Positions 55,731-64,000 of a stretch of DNA of 64,000 nt are shown here, piece after piece. The notes beneath the pieces were generated by a model. The model ran no database searches and had not been told where the DNA came from. It worked only from the letters and a program-made list of their open reading frames with translations. Positions within the stretch are counted from its first letter, which is position 1, and every line of letters starts with the position of its first letter. The stretch lies in NCBI GenBank assembly GCA_963576725.1, contig OY755240.1:37102629-37166628 (forward strand), in the 5' to 3' direction. Origin of the DNA: Azorinus chamasolen (Eukaryota; Mollusca; Bivalvia; Cardiida; Solecurtidae). Made by a program: the position numbers and the translations under genes.

Positions 55731-55797
55731 AAAACAGAGTAGACCCAGATCAGATGCCTCCTATAGGAGCCAAATGATCAGGATCTGCTCTGTTTGC
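55731..55797. mobile_element. Palindromic GCAAACAGAG family, copy
   Basis: AAAACAGAGTAGACCCAGAT on the left, ATCTGCTCTGTTTGC on the right, centre CCTCCTATAGGAGCC. The following ATGGCTACAATGTTCCACCT is shared with other copies and is itself repeated at about 55917. Confidence 0.7.
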
Positions 55798-56159
55798 TAA
55801 TGGAATTTGATAGATCTGTTCCTTTAGTTTCTAAAATGGCTACAATGTTCCACCTACTATATTTCATTATAACTATTTTGTAGATGAATATTCAGTAGGT
55901 TGTGAAAGTTGGGGAAAATGGCTACAATGTCCCACCTTCCATACTTCATTTTAACTATTTTGTTTATTTTGTTCATGAATATGCAGTAGGCATTCAAATT
56001 AATAATAAACATAGAACAGGCAAAGGGTTAAGACAGACTCACTAACACTGGCTACAGCACCAGATACGGGTGCACTAAAAATAGCCACTGGTCATCTCTC
56101 TCTACTGCTTGAACTGATGACCTCTTTATGAGCAAAGAGAAGATGCTTAAAAACACAGT

Positions 56160-56553
56160 CAGCTATAAGTTTGCTAGAAAACTGGCCACCCTGGGGTGTA
56201 GCCAATTTTGACCACATGAGCATAATTTATATAACTTTTGTAGAGGACCTGAACATGATGCTATGTGCCAAATATGAAAGCTGAGAACCTTCCAGTTTCA
56301 GAGGAGATGATATTCAAAGTTTTCACTATTTTTTTCTATAGAAAACAATGTACCCCTGGGGCGGGGCCAATTTTGACCCCATGGACATAATTTATATAAA
56401 TTTTGTAGAGGACCTACAGATGATGCTTTGTGCCAAAGATGAAAGCTGAGAACTTTTCCAGATTCAGAGAAGATTTTTGACGACGAACGACGCCGGACAT
56501 CAGGTGATCACAATAGCTCACCCTGAGCACTTTGTGCTCTGGTGAACTAAAAA
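56160..56553 (+). repeat. Right end of a truncated Helitron-like element
   Basis: Two units of the ~164-bp type, then ACGACGAACGACG and a terminal hairpin AGCTCACCCTGAGC / GCTCTGGTGAACT (about 56516-56549). It may be the other half of the element whose left end is at 55093, separated by other repeats. Confidence 0.75.
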
Positions 56554-56764
56554 TAAAATAAATTTTTGTTGGCATATTTTTGGCTAGACTGCATAATTTG
56601 ATAAACAGCAATGCGGGGTTTGGGGCAGATAATATGATATGAAGAAAAGAAATAATAAAATAATCCTGGCTCTTATTCTAGTCTGATCCATACATTAAAA
56701 GCAAACGTATGTCGAAGTACTCGTACACGTAAGGCAGGGAACCCTCTCAATTATGTATGTTATT

Positions 56765-57310
56765 CTCGCCTGCCCTAGACAAAACAAGTTTTTTTTTCAA
56801 ATACAAAGTGATGAATAAATCAATTCGGTATTCATACATATAGTTTGAATTATCCGAATTTCCTGAATGTCCGGATGCATGCAGTTGTAATTAAAAACTA
56901 AAACTTTTCAGACCCAGAATTTCACTTACCACAGCTTGAGAAACTGGCTTGTGGTCTTTGCGGTTGATACGATTGATCCACAGCAATCAAATTTCTTCAT
57001 TGCGAGGAATGGCGTACATTTCATAAGGACAGTCTTTATAAAGAAGTCCTTTACTGCTTCACCAGTGATAAAGTTTCTTCTGAATTCGTACTATATTGCA
57101 GGACCGGTTACGGCAAAAGTCCACCAGGACGGGTGCACCGGGAATCTTCCGATTGTTAACAGTTATTGCGGTGAAAGGCAGCATATTCGGCATTATTTCC
57201 CAGAACTAGTATGGCATTATGACGTATTAGTCTATACAAAATCCTTAAATAGCGTTCACAAAACAAATCCACGAAATCCGAAATCATATACTCGACAAAC
57301 TTAGCAATCG
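56765..57310 (+). repeat. Member of a dispersed repeat also present at 25975-27340
   Basis: AAATCAATTCGGTATTCATA and GAATTTCCTGAATGTCC (56815-56873) match 26009-26090. GGCATTATGACGTATTAGTC (57212 on) matches 27290-27318. The 122-codon frame 56936-57304 lies between these marks and has no recognisable domain, so I do not call it a gene. Confidence 0.5.
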
Positions 57311-58718
57311 ACAGTGATCTCCCGCTACTGAAGAGTAAAACACGCATGCGCATTATCATGTTTCCGCAAAGCTGAAAGAAGCTGAGCCGCAGTGTAGCGA
57401 TATAAATATAGTTTTGTGTTTGTGTTCACTGTTATATCAAGATTGCATTCATACACAATCAGTCACGATTTACACGATCAGTCGCGCTACCGACTTGATA
57501 TTTATGCAAGGCAGGACCGACATATTCAATTGTGATATCAATATGCACTACTTTGAGGCGCGGTTGATTACTACTGCGCGATTAAATATGGGGGAAATCC
57601 ATAGGTATTCGGTTCATAAAATGTGTCTGAAATGAGTTAAAATATACCTAAATTGACGTTTTGTAACGTGTGGACCCGAAAAATAAAGTTTGGGGCGTTT
57701 TGAGACAAAGCTGAAATTTCGTACATTCTATGCTAGAGAATCTACGAAATTTCAGCTTTGTTTCATGAGCCGAATGCCTATGTGGAAATCCAGGGATAGC
57801 TATAGATAGGCCAACTACGTTGACCCAATCAAAAACCAATTTGAGGGTCAGGAAACGTGCCCGATGTGTTATAAACCCATACATAAGAACACAAAATCGT
57901 TAGGCCAATGTGTAAGAAAATTACTCTTTCGAAAGTCACTGTCCCGTAAATTATAGGAATGTGTCCTGTAAATTTTACTGACGAAAAATATGATATACAC
58001 TGCTTTATAAGCAACAGCATTCGTCAAAACTAGCATTAAGGAGTACATGTATACAAGTACACCGTAAATTTCAAATTCAGCTCTGTTTGTCATGGATTTT
58101 TGTTACATTCAGCTCTGTAAGTTCATTTTCTGAGTTAAAACACCCATTTTGACTTAACTATGCACTGACCCCTGACAAATGTATGTAATGAAACTATTTT
58201 GAATCAATTTTTAACTGTTTGCAAGAGTTACTAATCAAATTAACAAAATTGATTAATACTGGCGTTCACATAACCAAGAAACAACCATTTGCTGGGGGAA
58301 ATTTGTGTTATTGGATTGTCCCGTAAATCAGTTATGTTTAAGGACTATTGGTAAAGGACATGAAGTTGAAAACCTTTTCAGGGACAATGAATATTCTTCT
58401 CCCGTTTCCTGTTGGTACCAGGACGTCGGTCTTAAGCATTACGTTTTCTTTTTCAATCAATTTCATCTGGTTTTTATGGCCTGAAGTTGGTTATAATTCA
58501 TAGTACAGTGAAACATTGATTAGACTTTCAACACGATTTCCTACATACTCGTAATTCCAAGTTTCCATTAGAACTAAAATTAATTAAATTACACTTAATT
58601 GTTATCCTCGTAATTGGCCAGTCTATATTATCTTTTTCAAACAGCTCGAAGTGTGAATAAATTCTCATTTTGAGTCATTTGAAAAAGAACAAGGGCATGT
58701 TGTATTGCTATGCAAGAC
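57311..58718. other. Non-coding, with one hairpin
   Basis: No convincing ORF. The hairpin at 57706-57760 is listed separately. Confidence 0.45.
57706..57760. repeat. 55-nt near-perfect hairpin
   Basis: CAAAGCTGAAATTTCGTA at the left and TACGAAATTTCAGCTTTG at the right are exact inverses (18 bp). An inner ATTCT/AGAAT pair surrounds a short loop. Confidence 0.85.
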
Positions 58719-59980
58719 ATGAGTCCCCCACCGGACTGAAAAAAACACCACTCTCCCCACCCCACCCACCCATGGCGTGGTTGACCATGGTATATACATG
58801 ACCACCTGAATGGTATTAATACCTACTTTCATACATTGAATCAGTAAATAAAAAGTTATTGTCCTGACAAGAAAATATGAAAAAGGGGAGTAACTCCAAA
58901 ATATTGATGCTAGAGTTATTGCCCTTGTGCATGACACTACATCTCATCACGCTTGTTCCAAATGAGAAGTTTCAAATCAATTGAACCAGTACATAAAGAG
59001 TTATTAACTGGACAAGAAAATATGAAAAGGGGAATAACTCCAACAATATAGATGCTAGAGTTATGGCCCTTGTGCATGACACTACCCCTCATCATGTGTG
59101 TTCCATATGTGAAGTTTCAAATCAATTGAACCAGTAGAGAAAGAGTTATTGTCCGGACAAAAACATATGAAAAAGGGGAATAACTCCAAAAATATTGATG
59201 CTAGAATTATGGCCCTTGTGCAAGTTATAATGAATTTGGCCTAACTTTGTAGGAGATATTGCCTGGACACGAAGTGTGACAGACGGACTGACAAGAAAAT
59301 ATGAAAAAGGGGAATAACTCCAAAAATATTGATGCTAGAGTTATGGCCCTTGTGTATGACACTACCCCTCATCATGATTGTTCCATATGTGAAGTTTCAA
59401 ATCAATTGAACCAGTAGATAAAGAGGTATTGTCCGGACAAAAAAATATGTAAAAGGGGAATAACTCCAAAAATATTGGTGCTAGAGTTATGACCCTTGTG
59501 AATGACACTAGCCCTCATCATGCTTCTTCAATGTGTGAAGTTATAATGAATTTGGCATAACTTTGTAGGAGATATGGCCCGGACACAAAGCGTGACAGAC
59601 GGACGGACGGACGGACGGACATACTAACAAATGGGTAGTTGTGTGACTTTTTCCTTTGATCTTTTCTTGTGTGACTAGTCCCACAAGAAAAACTATTTTT
59701 GGCTCTAACTTTGGAAAAGAATGATCTGGAAGCTAACCCTAACCCTAACCCTATGTCCCACAACTGGCCAGGTTAATGTCACAAGAAATGGCCAGGTTAA
59801 TGTCACAAGAGATGGCCAGGTTAATGATTTTACTTGTGGGACTAGTTAGAAAAAGTCACACAACTACCCTTTGGTGAGTGCGGACGGACAGACGGACGGA
59901 CAGACGGACGGACAGACGGACAGACAGACGGAATCGAGCAAACCTATAGTCCCCCAACCGGTAACCGGTGGGGGACTAAT
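58719..59980 (+). repeat. Hairpin-ended tandem-repeat element, ~150-bp core
   Basis: The left edge is GAGTCCCCCACCGG. Units carry GGGGAATAACTCCAAAAATA, ATGCTAGAGTTATGGCCCTT, TGAAGTTTCAAATCAATTGA and TTATTGTCCGGACAA. A (GGACGGACAGAC)n microsatellite follows (59598-59620 and 59881-59930, split by the MITE at 59633-59869). The terminal hairpin is AGTCCCCCAACCGGTAACCG / GTGGGGGACT (59950-59978), an inverse of the left edge. Non-coding. Confidence 0.8.
59633..59869. mobile_element. 237-bp MITE with 21-bp perfect terminal inverted repeats and a telomere-like tract
   Basis: The 21-bp ends (starting GGGTAGTTGTGTG) are exact inverses (59633-59653 and 59849-59869). Inner CTAGTCCCACAAG and CTTGTGGGACTAG are also inverse. 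It contains (CCCTAA)3 at 59733-59753 and three ~25-bp GGCCAGGTTAATGTCACAAG units. It lies within the microsatellite of the 58719 element. Confidence 0.8.
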
Positions 59981-60000
59981 TACGTTCCTGATTATTTTAC

Positions 60001-60066
60001 AGCTGTCATTGAATCTATATTTTTCATATTGATGATACATCAATATATATTTTCAATGACAGTTAT
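60001..60066. repeat. Hairpin repeat
   Basis: CTGTCATTGAA and TTCAATGACAG at the ends, with inner TATTGATG/CATCAATA arms. A near-complete ~30-bp stem. Confidence 0.75.
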
Positions 60067-61339
60067 AAATTTATCAAAGGCTGACTCTACTTTCTTTTTT
60101 GAATTATTGCGGTTCTAAATTATCGCACTGTCACCGATGTTTTGCTAACTCATGGGCCGTAACTTGGCTTATCCCTAAAGGTGCACAGGCTCAAATAATG
60201 CTCGTTTCAATAGCCCACTTCAATTAGTGTTTCAGTAATGAGTCACACAACACCTCGAGACGGCTAAACACTATTACAACATATGAACAGACAGACGAAA
60301 GTAGGGATGGACGGACAAAACTATTCAGCCTTTAAATGGGATTCAAGCCTGTTGATCTGAACAAAAATTTTACTATAATTTATGGGACAAAAGAGATTAT
60401 AATTTACGGGGCACTTTGGTGAATGTATGTGTGGCTTTGTAAATGCCTATTTGAAAGGAGACATACTTGACTATATTTTGTACGTAGAACGGGCAATAGG
60501 AAATTCAATGAAGTGAATGTTTGCTCTTTGTAGAAAAAATACCAAGTAAACATTTTCATGAGTTAAAAAAAAAAGTAAATTTAGAAGTGAATAATTTTCT
60601 GAAATATTTCTACAAATAATTGCCATTAATATATAGCCAATCTTGTTTTTATTTAACCATTTATTTTTTCTAAATAGATTTTTATTATACCGATATAATT
60701 TAAACTAAAATTAATTTAAAATATATGAATATTTGTGATGACTCGTAGATTAGAAAGCTAAATTTCCGAAGTGTAATTTAGAAACTTGGCTTCAGATAAA
60801 AATTTCCATAGATGAAATTGGTAAAAATCTTTTTTCATATACTCGACATACATTATTAAAGGGTGAATGAATATGACATTGTAGAATTATCATGCAGTAT
60901 GTGACATTCTATTTACCTTTACAGTTTAGCCTCGTAGATTAGGCCAGGTTTGGCGACATTGCATTAGCATGTCAGTGTATTTAATGTTTGGTTGCTTTAG
61001 CATCGTTTTGTATTCGTAAAAACATACATTAATAATGAATAAATGCAGGTGTTTAAATCGGGCATGACTACATTCAATACTATTTTATGTGTAAAATAAA
61101 AACTAAAAATAGCCATGGCAACATGCAACTTCCACCACTCCTTGCATATTTAAAGGCCTGAAAAACCATTTAGAACATTTCATACCGTTAAAATGTTTAT
61201 GAAATAATCCGAGTAAAATGAAAACTTGAGAAAAACAATGACATGACGTTAATTGCTTTTAATTGGTGAAATATCAGTTGACTTATATCGGCGACATTGA
61301 TTGTCCATTTTTTTTGAGAACGGGTCTAGTGCATCTTAA
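60067..61339. other. Non-coding, no gene seen
   Basis: AT-rich; nothing recognisable apart from scattered homopolymers. Confidence 0.5.
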
Positions 61340-61885
61340 CACTTACCACAAAACTTTAACCTTAAGATTCCAGCCAAAAAAGCTATCCAGCCAAAAAAGC
61401 TAAGTCCAAAGCAGGTAAAATTTTGACTAAAATTCAATTTTATTTTACATTTTAATTACACTACATCAATGTTCAACACACAGAGAACCTCGGTTCCAAA
61501 TATCAGCTTTCTAGGCCAAATATTTCATGTAGTATTAGTGCATTTCAACACTTACCCTAAAACTTTAACCTTCCTATTTCAGCCCCAAAACCTAAAACTT
61601 TAACCTTCCTATTTCAGCCCAAAAAGCTAAGTCCTAAACAGTTGAAATTTTGACTAAAATTCAATTTTATTTTAAATTTTAACTACACTACTTCAATGTT
61701 CAACACACTGGTAATCTCCATTTCAAGTATTAGCTTCCTAGAGCAAATATTTCATGTAGTATTAGTGCATTTCAACACTTACCCCAAAACTTTAACCAAA
61801 AGCCGACGCAGACGCCGACGCCGACACCGACGCCGGGGCGATTCCATAAGCCCCCCTATTCTTCGAATAGGCGAGGTAAAAAATA
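61340..61885 (+). repeat. Hairpin-ended repeat element with GACGCC microsatellite
   Basis: Two to three ~210-225-bp units (AACACTTACCCTAAAACTTT, TTTTGACTAAAATTCAATTT, ATATTTCATGTAGTATTAGT). One has an extra local duplication of TAAAACTTTAACC. Then (GCCGAC/GACGCC)n at about 61800-61836 and a terminal hairpin CCTATTCTTCGAATAGG (about 61855-61871). The Arg-rich stretch of the ORF here is the microsatellite in translation. Confidence 0.75.
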
Positions 61886-62269
61886 AAATTGCAATCAATA
61901 TTTATTATGTCATTTTTTCATGGAACAAAAGGTTTAGAAACATAATTTATTTTAAATCAATAATTTTCAATATATCTATAAGGCCTTTTTATAACACTTT
62001 ATTTCATGAATATTCCTGTAAGAAATAATTACATACTGAATATTAATTACATGTGTAGCTTAATTGTTATAATAGCACATGGACAGTTTTTGCCATGACA
62101 GAAACAAGCATCATATCTTCATTTCATCTTAACCCTTTCCTTGGTCACTATTCATGTATTATAGAAATAATGACATCATGAATATTTATTAGCTGAATTA
62201 AACTAAACTTTCCGAGGATTTTTTTGCTCTGACAAAAAAATGTAAAATCAGATCTATATCATGTCAAAA

Positions 62270-62335
62270 GCAAACAAAGCAGACCTTGATCAGACGGCTC
62301 CTATACGAGACGTCTGATCTGGGTCTACTGTTTGC
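62270..62335. mobile_element. Palindromic GCAAACAGAG family, copy
   Basis: GCAAACAAAGCAGACCTTGA and GGGTCTACTGTTTGC arms, centre ACGGCTCCTATACGAGACGT. Confidence 0.7.
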
Positions 62336-63268
62336 AAATTTGTGGAAAGGCACTTATAACACATTAATCTAATTAATATTCATGACATCATTATTTCTGG
62401 CAGAAATATCCATGGAATAAAGAGTTAAGACAAGGACTGAAAATAGTTTCCCATTTCGCTTAAAGTATAAAGTTTCCTTTTCATCTAAAGTTTTAAAATG
62501 CATTATTGATTAAAAAGCCTTAATTTGGAAATCATACTCATGCATTAGATTTGCCAAATTTTGACTCAAGTCGGATCTGGCCATTTAATTGTTTAAGTAC
62601 TATTTCAGAGTCAATATGTATGTTGGGCATGAACCGTTATTCTTTTAAGAGAGGTTATCATAAGATATTTATATAATACTGATTTCTCACATTACCTATT
62701 CATCTGTTTGCATATATAATTTACCATTGTTCTTCATTAATATACCCGGCATTTAAGTTGTGCAGCAGGCTTCAGTGGCAGTTTTTCTCGAGATTATTTT
62801 CTTAAACTAGTAGATAAAGGATTAAGTGTTGAATATTTATGTAGGAACTAATGATGTCATGTCATGAATATTAGCCCTTTCCTTCATAGAAATTTATGCT
62901 TTTTCATGCCCTTGCATTTAAAGGCTCTTGTTTGGGTCATTTGATCAGGGCAGAGACATATACATACATGCATGTATATGTCTCTGATCAGGGTCTGCTC
63001 TGTTGGCTTATGAAATTGTAATACATTTAACTGTACTGCTTCTACCTATACCAACAAGATGTGTTTGTGAAACACTATCCCCCGATATGACCTTTATGTA
63101 TGACTGTTACATTAAACAATACACATAAAAACTCGGGTATACATAACATTATAGATACGAGGCTTGTTCTGAAATTATTGAGACACAGTAAATAAAATGT
63201 ACATAGAAGGACATATTATTAAGATATTATGTCACTAAATACTTGCATGTGTGTACTTTAAACATGCG
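62336..63268. other. Non-coding, with a compound palindrome
   Basis: Near 62930-63005, a GCAAACAGAG-type right arm (GATCAGGGTCTGCTCTGTTG) is preceded by a perfect palindrome, AGAGACATATACATACA and its inverse (about 62951-62984). The two TGATCAGGG motifs on either side suggest an insertion. No gene. Confidence 0.5.
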
Positions 63269-63275
63269 CAAGATA

Positions 63276-63828
63276 ATAACAAGAGGGCCAGAATGGCCCT
63301 GAAGCGCTCACCAGACAATCAGAGGAGAAGATTTTCAAAGTTTTCACTATATGTTTCTCTAGAAAACTAGCATGCCCTGGGGCTGGCCAATTTTCACCCC
63401 AGGGAAATAATTTAGAAAAATTTGTAGGGGACCTGAACATGATGCTATGAGCCAAAATTGAAAGCTGAGATTAACCTTCCAGTTTCAGGCGAGAAGATTT
63501 TCAAAGTTTTCTCAATATGTTTCTATTGAAAACTGCCCATCCCTGGGGCGGGGCCAATTTTGACCCCAGGGGCATAATTTATATAACTTTTATAGAGGAC
63601 CTGAACATGATGCTCTGTGCCAAATATGAAAGCTGACAGCCTTCAAATTTCAGAGAAGAAGATGTTCATATGCTAAAGATGAAAGCTGAGAACCCTGTAG
63701 GTTCAGAGGAGAAGATTTTTAAAGGTTCAAATTGTTGACAACTGACGACGGACGATGCACGCCGACGGACGACGGACATCAGGCAATCACAAAAGCTCAC
63801 CCTGAGCACTTTGCGCTCTGGTGAGCTA
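63276..63828 (+). repeat. Short complete Helitron-like/pearl-type element
   Basis: The left end AACAAGAGGGCCAGAATGGC is followed by CCTGAAGCGCTCACC. Only about two and a half ~164-bp units follow, then a GACGACGGACGATGCACG microsatellite and the terminal hairpin AGCTCACCCTGAGC / GCTCTGGTGAGCT (63795-63828). The same family at 40687 has about 28 units. Confidence 0.85.
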
Positions 63829-63832
63829 ATGA

Positions 63833-64000
63833 TGGACCCGTGGATCACTCTTTAGCATCTACCTGAAGAACGTCACCTCGCGGGACCCGGAGCACGCCAG
63901 CGTCATTAACGTTACGCCATCTCTTTTGAAATTCCTGTGGTGTTGCTTCTCTCCTAACCCTGCCATAGCAAAGTTGCACCCAGCAAACACACACAGTTGC
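63833..64000 (+). other. Open frame running off the window end
   Basis: A 56-codon frame with no stop starts just after the repeat element and stays open to the edge. It contains SIYLKNVTSRDPEHASVINV. Local GC content is higher than in its surroundings. It could be the start of an exon, but there is no start codon, splice site or family match. Confidence 0.15.

Noticed and set aside
59733..59753. Chromosome end or telomere
   Set aside because: Only three CCCTAA units, inside a small MITE and flanked by other repeats.
61696..62028. Arg-rich ORF (RRRRRRHRRR)
   Set aside because: The basic run is a translated GACGCC microsatellite next to a terminal hairpin.

Overview
The window looks like a piece of a marine bivalve genome, most likely a heterodont (venerid-type) clam. 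This is inferred from the transposon and repeat families, not from a diagnostic gene. The DNA is AT-rich, eukaryotic and almost entirely mobile. I see only two plausible host exons: a 62-residue single-pass membrane protein (6517-6705) and an N-terminal exon resembling the TMD0 of ABCB9/TAPL half-transporters (7937-8341).

Layout. 1-5640: head-to-tail tandem-repeat elements of 145-165 bp period, several of them inserted at the same position of another repeat. 5816-6115: a minisatellite. 6506-8341: the host exons. 8437-9848: a 1.4-kb inverted-repeat element. 9849-13280: the 3' part of an LTR retroelement, with a frameshifted env-like pseudogene, an intact RING-type ORF, a purine tract and a 3' LTR. 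14345-18675: two head-to-head Penelope-like elements of the Naiad type (N-terminal GIY-YIG, then RT) whose in-frame stops are all UGA and sit at cysteine positions, so they are probably selenocysteine codons. 18698-20440: a Ty3/gypsy RT-RNaseH-integrase fragment. 20437-28080: repeats and non-coding DNA, with a Helitron-like or pearl-like element at 22806-24448. 28082-40145: a nested composite. Long inverted repeats flank an unclassified transposon ORF (called ORF-X here). ORF-X is split by a DIRS/Ngaro-like retroelement (RT, RNase H, tyrosine recombinase, SGNH hydrolase, then 2.5 tandem 1.46-kb units), and a 406-bp TRIM with tRNA-like LTRs lies just inside the left arm. 40687-45440: a 4.75-kb element made of about 28 copies of a ~164-bp unit, with higher-order duplications of 819 and 660 bp. 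45441-64000: non-coding DNA with more hairpin-ended repeat elements, a dispersed palindromic family and small inverted-repeat elements.

Shared design. At least six sequence-unrelated families have the same plan: a 130-180-bp tandem core, then a short microsatellite (ACGG, ACG or GACGCC), then a terminal hairpin. This matches what I know of bivalve pearl/BIV160-type and Helentron-like non-autonomous elements.

The strongest biological signals are the UGA-rich Naiads, the ORF-X composite, the RING ORF beside a decayed env, and repeated insertion of one element family into a single target position. All homology calls come from reading motifs by eye; no database search was possible.
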